A DNA stretch of 20,223 nt from Eubacterium sp. UBA4343 (GCA_002394235.1 DGTF01000053.1:1-20223), one strand, 5' to 3'; shown: positions 1-6,766, counted from the stretch's first letter. Notes: generated by a model from the letters alone, not told the origin. Program-made: numbers and translations.

Positions 1-551
1 GGATCGGCGATCAGATCGCGCAGCTGGAAGCAGCCGGAGAAGTGGATCGCTTCATCTTCGGATTTGAGGAAAGCTACGGTTATCTCGCCGGCCCGTATGT
101 ACGCGACAAGGATGCCATCATCGGATCCATGCTGATCTGCGAGATGGCGGCGTACTACAGAAGCATCGGTTCCTCCATCAAGCAGCGCCTGGAGGAGATT
201 TACAAGGAGTACGGCCGTTACCTGAACAAGGTGGACAGCTTCGAGTTCCCGGGACTTTCCGGAATGGACAAGATGGCGGGAATCATGGCGGAGCTTCGCC
301 AGAATCCTCCGGCAGACTTCGCGGGCAGGAAGGTGGTAAGCGTCACCGATTATGAGGAACCTGAGAAGACCGGTCTTCCGAAGGCCAATGTACTGATCTA
401 CGGTCTCGAGGACGGCGCTTCCGTTGTTGTGCGTCCTTCCGGCACGGAGCCGAAGATCAAGGCGTACTATACGACAAAGGGAAAGGATCTCGCGGAGGCC
501 GAGGCCGAGAAGGAAGAACTCGCGGCAGCGCTGAAGCCGATTTTTGAGTAA
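1..551 (+). CDS. Phosphoglucomutase/phosphomannomutase, C-terminal part (5' truncated)
   Basis: The reading frame is open from base 3 and the gene starts upstream of the window; the GTG at 42 is only an internal valine codon. The visible 183 residues are the C-terminal end of an alpha-D-phosphohexomutase, the cytosolic enzyme that interconverts hexose 1- and 6-phosphates for glycogen, cell-wall and exopolysaccharide precursors. Two family signatures are seen: the sugar-binding loop GFEESYGYL (about bases 60-86) and the phosphate-binding loop RPSGTEPKIKAYY of domain 4 (about 432-470). The segment after the sugar loop, with A-x-Y-Y-R-S and the long L/E-rich helix, fits the PgcA/ManB branch common in Clostridia. 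The gene ends with TAA followed by a strong terminator at 603-652. Family assignment is firm; whether glucose or mannose phosphate is preferred cannot be told. Confidence 0.93.
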   Translation, partial: IGDQIAQLEAAGEVDRFIFGFEESYGYLAGPYVRDKDAIIGSMLICEMAAYYRSIGSSIKQRLEEIYKEYGRYLNKVDSFEFPGLSGMDKMAGIMAELRQNPPADFAGRKVVSVTDYEEPEKTGLPKANVLIYGLEDGASVVVRPSGTEPKIKAYYTTKGKDLAEAEAEKEELAAALKPIFE

Positions 552-602
552 GCAAGACAAAGTGCGTACGAAATACGTTGAGGACAGATAAATTCTCAGA
601 AA

Positions 603-652
603 TCAGTACAAGAAAAAATGCGGTCATATGACCGCATTTTTTCTTGTACTGA
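603..652 (+). terminator. Long palindromic terminator after the phosphohexomutase gene
   Basis: A perfect 50-nt inverted repeat (25 + 25, centre between 627 and 628). The core GCGGTCAT/ATGACCGC is flanked by an A-run on the left and a T-run on the right, so it can act as an intrinsic terminator in either direction. It lies about 50 nt after the stop codon of the mutase. Confidence 0.85.
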
Positions 653-731
653 CGGCGTAAAGACGGCAGTATGACATCTGACAGGATGATTAAAACTCAT
701 CAAAACTCATCAAAACAAAAGAAGAGCTTGT

Positions 732-855
732 CGGGCGGCGGAAATCAAGAAAATGCGAGAATCTTCGCCTGAGAGAGAGCAGCCGAGCGACGGAAATGAA
801 GAAAAGGCTGAAAGCTTCGCCTGAGCCAGAATGGCCGGGCGAAGGAAATCAACAA
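732..855. repeat. Degenerate ~52-nt tandem repeat, 2.5 copies
   Basis: Three related stretches begin at about 732, 783 and 835. Each carries a core like CGGGCGNNGGAAATCAAGAA, and the first two end in the same TTCGCCTGAG (764-773, 816-825). Copies differ by point changes and a 1-nt indel, so this is an old duplication. No coding function is evident. Confidence 0.6.
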
Positions 856-951
856 TTTGCAGGTTACATGCAGTCATAGGTCTGGTTCCGGATATACATC
901 TCGAATCGCGGAAGAACAAATGAATGATATCGGGATGATATCTGGTTTATC

Positions 952-980
952 TTGTTGTATTTGCGATTATTTGTTATATC
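952..980 (+). promoter_or_regulatory. Possible sigma-A promoter upstream of the nitrilase gene
   Basis: TTGTTG (952-957), a 17-nt spacer, then TATATC (975-980), in AT-rich DNA. It is about 275 nt from the nitrilase start, so the link is only a suggestion; the surrounding AT content makes chance matches likely. Confidence 0.3.
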
Positions 981-985
981 TTTTA

Positions 986-1204
986 TTAAGGAAGAAAGAA
1001 AAAGTCATGTAAGCCGTTGAAGAGGGCGGCCGCACAGGCTACAATGAATAAGGAAATAATAAATCCAAAAGCATCCGGTTGAGTTTGTGTCGAAATCATT
1101 AGGCAAGTAAAAGAACCGCAAAGCAGAAGAACAGCAAACAGAAGTACAGCAGAGCAAAGGAACCACAAACGGCTATATGATTCATTATGGCGCCATACTG
1201 CCAC
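986..1204 (-). CDS. Possible small two-span membrane protein (weak)
   Basis: A 72-aa minus-strand frame beginning with GTG. The translation has two clear hydrophobic spans (about residues 13-37 and 46-62) and only a few charged residues, which is more protein-like than most shadow frames here, and no + strand gene overlaps it. Against it: no Shine-Dalgarno sequence is visible before the GTG, an in-frame TGA lies just upstream so no longer start exists, and the 10-nt repeat at 1191-1220 runs across the proposed start. It is opposite in strand to every other gene of the window. No family is recognised. It may be a genuine small membrane protein, a remnant, or chance. Confidence 0.2.
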   Translation of the reverse strand: MAVWRHNESYSRLWFLCSAVLLFAVLLLCGSFTCLMISTQTQPDAFGFIISLFIVACAAALFNGLHDFFFLP

Positions 1205-1220
1205 ATACTGCCGTATACTG
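1191..1220. repeat. 10-nt direct repeat, three copies
   Basis: Three consecutive decamers, CGCCATACTG, CCACATACTG and CCGTATACTG, all ending in ATACTG. They lie 36 nt before the nitrilase start and overlap the start of the weak minus-strand frame. Confidence 0.75.
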
Positions 1221-1256
1221 CGTCAGAAGCGTTATAAGCGAAACAGGAGGACATCG

Positions 1257-2051
1257 ATGAGGATTGCGCAGATTCAATCGCATGTGTACAAAAACAAACA
1301 GGAAAATCTGGACATGCTGGCGGAGAAGCTGAACGGACTCGACGGGGAAGCAGTGGATCTGGTGGCGGTCGGAGAGATGTTCACGACGCCCTATGAGACC
1401 TCCTGCTTTCCGGGATACGCGGAGCCGGAAGGCGGCGAAAGCTGGAAACAGCTTTCCAATATGGCGAGAGAGCATCGGATCTATCTGTCTGCTGGGTCAA
1501 TTCCGGAAGTGGACGCGGAGGGCCGCGTATACAACACGGCCTATGTGTTTGACCGGGAGGGAAGACAGATCGCAAAGCACAGGAAGACGCATCTGTTTGA
1601 TATCAATGTAGAGGGCGGGCAGCATTTCCGGGAATCGGATACGCTGTCAGTTGGAAAAGGGGCGACCGTCTTCGACACGGAGTTCTGCAGGATGGGTATC
1701 TGTATCTGTTTTGACTGCAGGTTTCCGGAGATGGTGCGCGAGATGGTCCTGTCCGGCGCGAAGGTGGTGCTTGTTCCGGCATCCTTCAATATGACCACGG
1801 GTCCTGCGCACTGGGAGCTGATGTTCCGTTCGCGGGCGGTCGACAACCAGTGCTATATGGTCGGGACATCGGACGCCAGAGATCCATCCTTTTCCTACGT
1901 ATCCTGGGGACATTCCATGGTGGTTTCACCGTGGGGAGATGTCGTGGCAGAGATGGATGAAAAGGAGGGCGTGCAGATCACGAATCTGGACCTGCCGCTG
2001 GTGGACAAGGTGCGCCGGGAGCTTCCGCTGCTGCAGTCACTCAGGGGCTGA
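1257..2051 (+). CDS. Nitrilase-superfamily carbon-nitrogen hydrolase, omega-amidase-like
   Basis: A 264-residue cytosolic amidohydrolase of the usual length for the Nit2/omega-amidase group, which hydrolyses omega-amides such as alpha-ketoglutaramate to the keto acid and ammonia. The catalytic triad is visible: Glu40 in VGEMF, Lys110 in HRKTHLFD, and Cys151 in ICICFDCRFPE. A further conserved block PASFNMTTGPAHWELMFRSRA (about residues 178-198) is typical of this branch. The ATG follows an excellent ribosome site, AGGAGG at 1246-1251. The gene stands alone between two intergenic regions. Nitrilase superfamily membership is firm; the substrate is inferred from closest resemblance, and another small amide or N-carbamoyl compound is possible. 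Confidence 0.9.
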   Translation: MRIAQIQSHVYKNKQENLDMLAEKLNGLDGEAVDLVAVGEMFTTPYETSCFPGYAEPEGGESWKQLSNMAREHRIYLSAGSIPEVDAEGRVYNTAYVFDREGRQIAKHRKTHLFDINVEGGQHFRESDTLSVGKGATVFDTEFCRMGICICFDCRFPEMVREMVLSGAKVVLVPASFNMTTGPAHWELMFRSRAVDNQCYMVGTSDARDPSFSYVSWGHSMVVSPWGDVVAEMDEKEGVQITNLDLPLVDKVRRELPLLQSLRG

Positions 2052-2148
2052 CGACTTCAAAGAAGCTTGAAGTTTCATGCCGTCACTATTAATTCGGGTA
2101 ATGCTTTCCGCAGTTATTCAGAGGCTGACGAATTCGACGAAAATAAAA

Positions 2149-2178
2149 TTTTCAGACCAGATTCAGACGATATATAGT
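2149..2178 (+). promoter_or_regulatory. Possible promoter for the 149-aa gene and kinase
   Basis: TTTTCA (2149-2154), an 18-nt spacer and TATAGT (2173-2178) in AT-rich DNA. A run TTCAGACCAGATTCAGAC (2151-2168) is an internal 11-nt duplication. Weak match; the following transcript would carry the folded element 2229-2363 in its leader. Confidence 0.3.
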
Positions 2179-2228
2179 AAGATAATAATAGAACACTATG
2201 CCCAGCGGATGGTGCATCAGAATATGAA

Positions 2229-2363
2229 CGAGATAAAACACGCTGCGCGAGTTTTATCTCGCTATCGCGACGCTCGCCGCACACGAATACTTCGCATTCG
2301 GCTGCGGCTCACTGTTCGCGTAAATAACTCAGCTGCTTTGTTGCCTCGCAGCTCCCGCAGCTG
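2229..2363. repeat. Folded intergenic element of three nested inverted repeats
   Basis: Three inverted repeats follow one another. The first is a perfect 11-bp stem CGAGATAAAAC (2229-2239) with GTTTTATCTCG (2251-2261). The second is GCCGCA (2276-2281) with TGCGGC (2303-2308), enclosing CGAAT/ATTCG (2284-2288, 2296-2300). The third is CAGCTGC with GCAGCTG spanning about 2330-2363. There is no U-tract, so it does not look like a simple terminator. The layout resembles a dispersed REP- or MITE-like intergenic element or a structured leader; copy number elsewhere is unknown. Confidence 0.5.
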
Positions 2364-2392
2364 TCATATGTATGAACAGGAAGGAATCAGAC

Positions 2393-2842
2393 ATGGAAAT
2401 TTCCAGCGCAGTATATATTTTCCTTGAGGACAAGAAACGAATCGACAAGTTCGGACCGGAGGACGGCCATCCGGCGATGATCGGGCTGAACATCCTGCAT
2501 TTCCTGCAGGAGCGGCTTCGGAACGATGAGATGGAGAAGTTCGCAGAGATCGTCCAGGGGTGTCAGTTCATTCCCTATGATGAGACACAGACGGACGCGA
2601 GAACGGACCGGTCGGGCGATATCCTGGGACTTCTCTGGAGAAAGGGCTCGATGAAGCTGTATAACAGCGAGGACTACGCGGATGTCGTGGACTATGTGTA
2701 CATCATCGATCTGGACAGCCGATACCTCCGGATTATCAATAACTATGAATACACCATTCCATTCGATGAGATGGAAACGCTGTCGGACGATGATTACCTG
2801 GAGAAGATTGCGGCGTATGAGGGAGACGAGGAGGAGTCATGA
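2393..2842 (+). CDS. Unrecognised 149-aa acidic protein, coupled to the kinase
   Basis: No family is recognised. The product is a soluble, acidic protein with no signal peptide or membrane span and an Asp/Glu-rich end. The middle part (YVYIIDLDSRYLRIINNYEYTIPF) reads as beta strands, and the N-terminal half as helices. The start at 2393 is preferred over the in-frame ATG at 2372 because AGGAAGG (2378-2384) sits about 8 nt before it and would be inside the longer version. The stop codon overlaps the start of the following kinase gene (ATGA, 2839-2842), which implies translational coupling and a shared transcript. Any role in sugar-phosphate metabolism is guilt by association only. Confidence 0.75.
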   Translation: MEISSAVYIFLEDKKRIDKFGPEDGHPAMIGLNILHFLQERLRNDEMEKFAEIVQGCQFIPYDETQTDARTDRSGDILGLLWRKGSMKLYNSEDYADVVDYVYIIDLDSRYLRIINNYEYTIPFDEMETLSDDDYLEKIAAYEGDEEES

Positions 2843-3777
2843 TCGCAACAGTAACGATGAATCCCTGTATCGACAAAACCCTCACCATCCGCGGTTTTTC
2901 CTACGGCGGGCTGAACCGCGTACAGACGAAGCGGTCAGATTTTTCCGGAAAAGGAATTAACGTCTCCATCGTGCTGAATCAGCTTGGAATTCCGGTGCGG
3001 ACCTTCGGTATCAATTACACGAAGAACGGGCAGGACTTTTCGAAGGGGCTGGAGGCGCTCGGTATTCATTATGAGGCATATATGGCGGAGGGAGCGGTCC
3101 GGGAAAATATCAAGGTGATGAACGAGGAAGACCGTGTCACGACCGAGCTGAATCAGAAGGGAGATCCGCTGGACGCGAAAACCATACGGGCGTTCACGGA
3201 TCAGCTGATGGAACAGCTGTCGGATCCGGAGATCAACATGGTAGTGATCACCGGAAGCGTACCGCAGGGCGTGCCAGCCTCGTTTTACAGAGATCTGACC
3301 GCTGCGTGCAGGAGGATCGGAAAAAAGGTGATTCTGGACGCGGAAGGAGAGCTTTTTCTGGAAGGAATCCAGGCCTGTCCCGATGTAATCAAGCCGAATC
3401 TCTATGAGTTTGAGACGGCATTCGGCCTGGAAAATCCGGGCCGGGAGGAGATCCTGCGAAAGGCGGGAGAAATCATCGATGGAGGGGTAGGGATCATCTG
3501 CCTGTCCATGGGCGCGGAGGGCGCCATGATCGTCGGCCGTGAGGGGGCGTGGATCTGTCCGCCGGACAGGATTGACGTCAGAAGCACACAGGGAGCCGGA
3601 GATTCCATGGTGGCCGGAATGTGTGTGGCGATGGAGAAGGACCTCCCGCTTTCGGAGATCCTCCGTTATGGAGTGATTGCCGCGGACGGGTCGCTGATCC
3701 GGGAAGGCACGCAGCTTTGCACAAGAGAGAATTTTGAAAGGTTCCGGAAGGAAGTCCGGGTCTTCAGAGCAGATTGA
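2839..3777 (+). CDS. PfkB-family sugar-phosphate kinase, 1-phosphofructokinase-like
   Basis: A 312-residue ribokinase-fold kinase that matches the length of 1-phosphofructokinase (FruK) and tagatose-6-phosphate kinase (LacC); these phosphorylate a hexose phosphate with ATP to give a bisphosphate. Seen in the sequence: the family N-terminus TVTMNPCIDKTL with sugar-contact Asp12, the GKGINVS loop (37-43), the central ITGSVPQG strand-turn, and the C-terminal anion hole and catalytic base GAGD (252-255, Asp255). The start overlaps the preceding stop by 4 nt. No PTS fructose transporter or DeoR regulator is next to it, unlike a classic fru operon, so the exact substrate is open; fructose 1-phosphate or tagatose 6-phosphate are the best guesses. 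Confidence 0.88.
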   Translation: MIATVTMNPCIDKTLTIRGFSYGGLNRVQTKRSDFSGKGINVSIVLNQLGIPVRTFGINYTKNGQDFSKGLEALGIHYEAYMAEGAVRENIKVMNEEDRVTTELNQKGDPLDAKTIRAFTDQLMEQLSDPEINMVVITGSVPQGVPASFYRDLTAACRRIGKKVILDAEGELFLEGIQACPDVIKPNLYEFETAFGLENPGREEILRKAGEIIDGGVGIICLSMGAEGAMIVGREGAWICPPDRIDVRSTQGAGDSMVAGMCVAMEKDLPLSEILRYGVIAADGSLIREGTQLCTRENFERFRKEVRVFRAD

Positions 3778-3807
3778 CTAAGAAAAAACTGGAGGGACTG
3801 GAATTTT

Positions 3808-5046
3808 ATGAGATGTCCATATTGTGGTGAACAAAATCCGGATACTGCGAGGCGATGTTCCCGCTGCGGCAGACGGCTGGATAAGGTTCGGGTAAAAAAG
3901 AGAGAACGCCAGCTTCTGCTTATGGGAATTATCCTGATTCTGGTGATTCTTGCCGCGGGAATCGGCGCGATGTTCGGCATATCGAAATTTTTGAAAGACG
4001 GACAGAACAATACTCCGCAGAAGGTCACGATTAAAGCAACGCCGACTCCGGAGGAGGAATCGGTCACAAGTTCCTCGTCTTCAGTTTCTGTCTCTTCCAC
4101 CTCAGAGCCGTCTGCGACACCGGAGGCAGAGGAGGACAAGCTGACGGCTTCCATTGTGGACGCAAGCCGTCAGTCGCAGATTGATCTGCTCGGGTATTCA
4201 CAGGTAACCGTGGCGAGCGCCGACGCGACATCGACGATTTCGCAGGCGGGAATCGACAACACACCGCATGTTCTGTACGATGGATCGAAGGACAGCAGCT
4301 GGCAGGAGGGAGTGGACGGATCCGGGATCGGCGAGAGTGTCACCTATCATCTGGATCAGGTCTGCAAGGTGAGATTCCTTGTGCTGCGCCTCGGAAACTG
4401 GTACGGCTCGGATGACAATTACACCATGAACAACCGTCCGAAGACGATGACCTTCGAGTTTGGCGATCAGAGCGTTCAGGTCACCTTCCCGGACGAGAAG
4501 AAGGAATTCTGCGTGGAGCTCTCGAAGGATGTCGAGACATCCGAGATCAAGATGACCATCGACGAGGTGTATAAGGGAACGGATTATGATGATACCTGCA
4601 TCAACGAGGTTGACGTATACGGAGTTCCGACCGGTGAGACAGCGTCGGGTGCGGGAACGGATACAAACGGTGCGGCAGGTACAGGGACACAGTCTGCCGG
4701 AGCCTCGGGATCCGGTACCGATGCTTCCGCATCCGGAACCGCGGGAACGGCAGGCGGCGCAGTTGGCGGAGCAGACGGAAATGGAAGTACAGGCGCAGGA
4801 AACACAGCCGGTGGAACTGGAACCTACGGCGCGGGAGCGAACGGTACGGATGTCTACGGAGGTGCAGGAGGCTACGGCGGAACAGACAGCAGCACATATG
4901 GCAGCGGCAATGCCGGCGGCAGCTACGGCAGCGGAAATGCTGGCGGCACCTATAACAGCGGTTACGGAGCAGGAGCCGGTTACGGGGACGGCACGTACGG
5001 TGGGACTGCGAACTACGGACAGACGAATAATTACAATGGATATTAA
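3808..5046 (+). CDS. Zinc-ribbon membrane protein with discoidin-like domain and Gly-rich tail
   Basis: A 412-residue protein of four parts. Residues 1-24 form a zinc ribbon with Cys3, Cys6, Cys17 and Cys20. Residues 35-58 are one hydrophobic span after a Lys/Arg cluster, so the ribbon should face the cytosol and the rest should be outside. Residues 75-112 are a Ser/Thr/Glu linker. Residues 115-274 form a beta-sandwich of the F5/F8-discoidin or NADase-type glycan-binding sort, with LYDGSKDSSWQEGVDGSGIGESV, RLGNWYG and INEVDVYG as recognisable strands. Residues 277-412 are almost only Gly, Ala, Ser, Thr, Asn and Tyr, with repeated GSGNAGG(S/T)Y units near the end. Ribosome site GGAGGG lies about 11 nt upstream. 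Proteins of this plan are common in Clostridia and are thought to bind cell-surface glycans; the function of this one is unknown. Confidence 0.8.
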   Translation: MRCPYCGEQNPDTARRCSRCGRRLDKVRVKKRERQLLLMGIILILVILAAGIGAMFGISKFLKDGQNNTPQKVTIKATPTPEEESVTSSSSSVSVSSTSEPSATPEAEEDKLTASIVDASRQSQIDLLGYSQVTVASADATSTISQAGIDNTPHVLYDGSKDSSWQEGVDGSGIGESVTYHLDQVCKVRFLVLRLGNWYGSDDNYTMNNRPKTMTFEFGDQSVQVTFPDEKKEFCVELSKDVETSEIKMTIDEVYKGTDYDDTCINEVDVYGVPTGETASGAGTDTNGAAGTGTQSAGASGSGTDASASGTAGTAGGAVGGADGNGSTGAGNTAGGTGTYGAGANGTDVYGGAGGYGGTDSSTYGSGNAGGSYGSGNAGGTYNSGYGAGAGYGDGTYGGTANYGQTNNYNGY

Positions 5047-5057
5047 AAACTGCCTTC

Positions 5058-5183
5058 AATTCGTACAGAATTCATGGTATGATGAAATTTGTCCGGAGGA
5101 CATCAGGCAGAATGAGTTTTAATTCATACAGAATTCATGGCGCGTTGATATTTGTCTGAAGGACATCGGACAGGATGAGTTTT
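5058..5183. repeat. 63-nt tandem duplication, two copies
   Basis: Copy A (5058-5120) and copy B (5121-5183) abut exactly. Both contain CAGAATTCATGG, a TTTGTC(C/T)G(G/A)AGGACATC block and end in ATGAGTTTT. They differ at about 16 positions, so the duplication is not recent. It fills most of the 210-nt gap between the membrane protein and the 79-aa gene. Copy A also contains a weak promoter-like pair TTCAAT/TATGAT (5055-5083). Confidence 0.85.
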
Positions 5184-5256
5184 TGTCCAGAGAATAAGAG
5201 GACAGGATCATCAGAAGAAGTTAAGCAGTAGAGAACAGTATTGGAGGTGTACAACA

Positions 5257-5496
5257 ATGAAACTGCAGAACATTAAGGATGTAGACGGGTTTTTCAAGGT
5301 GATTGACAATTGCAAGGGCCGCGTAGAGCTGGTTACCGCAGAGGGCGACAGGCTGAACCTCAAATCCAAGCTCAGCCAGTACGTATCACTGGCGAATATC
5401 TTCTCAAACGAGGCAGCAATTCCGGAGCTGGAGATCGTAGCTTCCGAGCCGGAAGATATCAAGGCACTGATGGATTTCATGATCCAGGGAAACTGA
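5257..5496 (+). CDS. Small conserved-looking 79-aa protein, unknown function
   Basis: A 79-residue soluble protein with no signal sequence or membrane segment. The translation alternates helix and strand (VDGFFKVIDNCKGRVELVTAEGDRLNL, then PELEIVASEPEDIKALMDFMIQ) and looks like a compact alpha/beta fold. A strong ribosome site, TTGGAGGTG, lies about 10 nt before the ATG, and base composition is gene-like, so it is a real gene. Similar short proteins occur in Lachnospiraceae as hypothetical proteins, but no function is known to me. The end of the gene (codons for LMDFMIQGN) is the first copy of a 26-nt tandem repeat that continues past the stop codon. A terminator follows at 5600-5643. Confidence 0.8.
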   Translation: MKLQNIKDVDGFFKVIDNCKGRVELVTAEGDRLNLKSKLSQYVSLANIFSNEAAIPELEIVASEPEDIKALMDFMIQGN

Positions 5497-5544
5497 TGGA
5501 TTTCGAGATCCGGGGCAACGGACGGATTTCATGATCCGGAATTC
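5467..5544. repeat. 26-nt tandem repeat over the 3' end of the 79-aa gene
   Basis: Three copies start at 5467, 5493 and 5519, each of the form C(T/G)GA(T/C)GGATTTC(A/G)(T/A)GATCC. The first encodes the last nine residues and the other two lie after the stop. Because 26 is not a multiple of 3, the copies do not extend the protein in frame. Confidence 0.8.
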
Positions 5545-5599
5545 TGATCGTGCCATAGCAGACGAGATCACAGCACAAAAATCATAGAATGTGAAGGAT

Positions 5600-5643
5600 A
5601 ACCGCCGGGTGGATACAGAGATGTATACTCCCAGGCGGTTTTT
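5600..5643 (+). terminator. Intrinsic terminator after the 79-aa gene
   Basis: Stem AACCGCC (5600-5606) with GGCGGTT (5634-5640), extended inward by GGG/CCC and ATAC/GTAT with a few mismatches, followed by a run of T to 5643. It closes the preceding transcript and insulates tetR. Confidence 0.8.
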
Positions 5644-5788
5644 ACGTTCTGCAGGCGTGTATCATTTTCTGTCTGACCGGGGATCTTTCATCGAGATCAG
5701 TACTGTCAAAGTCATAAAGTTCATCAACCGTGCTACCAATGGGAAAAATGAAAATTCGATGAAATTCAATGAAAAGGCCGCGTTTTGA

Positions 5789-5817
5789 TTGACGGAGATT
5801 TTTCCGAAGAATATACT
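5789..5817 (+). promoter_or_regulatory. tetR promoter
   Basis: TTGACG (5789-5794), a 17-nt spacer and TATACT (5812-5817). The predicted start near 5824 leaves a leader of about 60 nt before the tetR ATG. No copy of the downstream 18-bp palindrome is seen here, so autoregulation is not evident. Confidence 0.65.
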
Positions 5818-5884
5818 TAATCTTACGTAGATGATTCGGATCCCGAAGACAGACTAAACAAAGAGACATTAGGGTGAGGTATGT

Positions 5885-6523
5885 ATGGAGAATAACAACA
5901 ATCACAAGGCGGATATCATGAGAGCAGCTATAGAGCTGGTCGCAGAAGATGGTATTTGCGCGGTTACAACCAGGCAGGTGGCGAGAAGAGCGGGTGTATC
6001 AGATGGCCTGATGTACCGCTTTTTTAAATCCAAGAACGATTTGTTGCTTTCCTGCCTGTATCTGGTTACTGATAATATCATCGGAGAATTTTACGGCTTA
6101 ATGAAGATTCAGGCAGATACATTGGAGGAATTCGAACAGGAAGTAAGAGAACGCTGGAATATGTTTTTTTCTTTCCTGGTGAAGCATGTTCCGGATACGC
6201 TGTTTTTTTACGAATATGCCAATTCTGCCGGCATGATGAAGCTGGCAAGGGCGGGAACATTCAGTATACGGGATTTTACCCGGATGCTTGCAGACAAACT
6301 GGGAGCAGGAGATCCGAAGTTCACTCATGTATCTGAAGAGGATATCCTTTATTTCTGGCTTTATTATATTCATGTTTCCATGATTTTTGCTGTGAGGACG
6401 ATACGCGGAGAACTGTCAGACACAGAAGAGAGCAGAGATAAAATATGGAGATTGGTAACAAATGGATTATCTGCTTATCTTTTTTCTTCTCCCGAACGGG
6501 CAGATGGAAAGACGGAGCACTGA
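5885..6523 (+). CDS. TetR/AcrR-family transcriptional regulator of the pilus locus
   Basis: A 212-residue protein of normal TetR length. Residues 8-55 form the DNA-binding domain: IMRAAIELVAEDGICAVTTRQVARRAGVS with the recognition helix in VSDGLMYRFFKSKNDLL. The C-terminal part (about 60-205) is an all-helical ligand-binding and dimerisation domain of unrecognised subgroup, rich in Phe, Tyr and Met. The ATG at 5885 follows GGGTGAGG; an overlapping ATG at 5881 stops after four codons. The gene has its own promoter and terminator. About 285 nt downstream of its stop lies a promoter with a perfect 18-bp palindrome of TetR-operator type, ahead of the pilus genes, so control of that operon is the natural inference. 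TetR membership is firm; the effector is unknown. Confidence 0.92.
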   Translation: MENNNNHKADIMRAAIELVAEDGICAVTTRQVARRAGVSDGLMYRFFKSKNDLLLSCLYLVTDNIIGEFYGLMKIQADTLEEFEQEVRERWNMFFSFLVKHVPDTLFFYEYANSAGMMKLARAGTFSIRDFTRMLADKLGAGDPKFTHVSEEDILYFWLYYIHVSMIFAVRTIRGELSDTEESRDKIWRLVTNGLSAYLFSSPERADGKTEH

Positions 6524-6582
6524 GGATGCCGGGAGCGCCGTATTCATTTTTTGCTGTGCAGGTGGCAACAGACAATAGCATT

Positions 6583-6638
6583 GTTGTTCGCATATAAAAA
6601 GGGCAGCTTCACAGCTGTCTTTTTTATATGCGAACAAT
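6583..6638 (+). terminator. Very long hairpin terminator after tetR
   Basis: A stem of about 26 pairs (6583-6608 with 6613-6638) around the loop TCAC. It includes three G.U wobbles and an A-run/T-run pair, so it can terminate in both directions. It separates tetR from the pilus operon. Confidence 0.85.
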
Positions 6639-6766
6639 TCTTTATGGAGATAATCTTTGCCGGCAATAAAGTGGCTGTAAATAAAGTGGGTATCGTACTT
6701 TATACGCGAAATAGTGAGGAAAAACATAGGATAATTTCTAAAGTGGTCTGAAAAATCGGGGAGGGG

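Larger units (their letters stand above)
653..1256. other. 604-nt intergenic region with several short tandem duplications
   Basis: No convincing + strand gene is present. The stretch holds a 10-nt direct repeat (AAAACTCATC, 692-716), a roughly 52-nt degenerate repeat (732-855), an 11-nt repeat (ATGATATCGGG then ATGATATCTGG, 924-945), a possible promoter (952-980), a weak minus-strand membrane ORF (986-1204) and a 10-nt triple repeat (1191-1220) just before the nitrilase gene. Confidence 0.6.
2052..2392. other. 341-nt intergenic region with strong inverted repeats
   Basis: No gene is supported; a frame at 2077-2427 lacks a ribosome site and is rich in Arg/Ser of the kind read from structured GC-rich DNA. 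The left part has a small inverted repeat ACTTCAA/TTGAAGT after the nitrilase stop and an AT-rich promoter-like stretch (2149-2178). The right part is the folded element at 2229-2363, followed directly by the ribosome site of the next gene. Confidence 0.6.
5497..5884. other. 388-nt intergenic region before tetR
   Basis: It contains the trailing copies of the 26-nt repeat (to 5544), the terminator at 5600-5643, about 145 nt without recognisable features, and the tetR promoter at 5789-5817. On the minus strand, 5642-5760 reads as a short acidic peptide that could be a gene remnant, but no start or ribosome site supports it. Confidence 0.6.

Noticed and set aside
692..855. Repeat-rich stretch considered as a CRISPR array
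   Set aside because: Copies are imperfect, unevenly sized, contain no distinct spacers and no cas genes are nearby.
2276..2308. Nested stem read as a possible transcription terminator for the nitrilase gene
   Set aside because: No T-run follows the stem, and the structure is closer to the next gene than to the nitrilase stop.
2077..2427. 116-aa plus-strand frame before the 149-aa gene
   Set aside because: It reads through the folded element, has no ribosome site and overlaps the well-supported gene start.
4586..5122. Overlapping 178-aa and 152-aa frames on both strands in the Gly-rich tail region
   Set aside because: Low-complexity GC-rich DNA keeps other frames open; the compositions (Glu/Gln/Arg or Arg/Cys/Leu runs) are artefacts.
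5642..5905. 87-aa minus-strand frame whose end reads as an acidic peptide (VDELYDFDSTDLDERSP)
   Set aside because: The last third looks faintly protein-like and could be a gene remnant, but the frame overlaps the tetR promoter and start, has no ribosome site and matches no known family.
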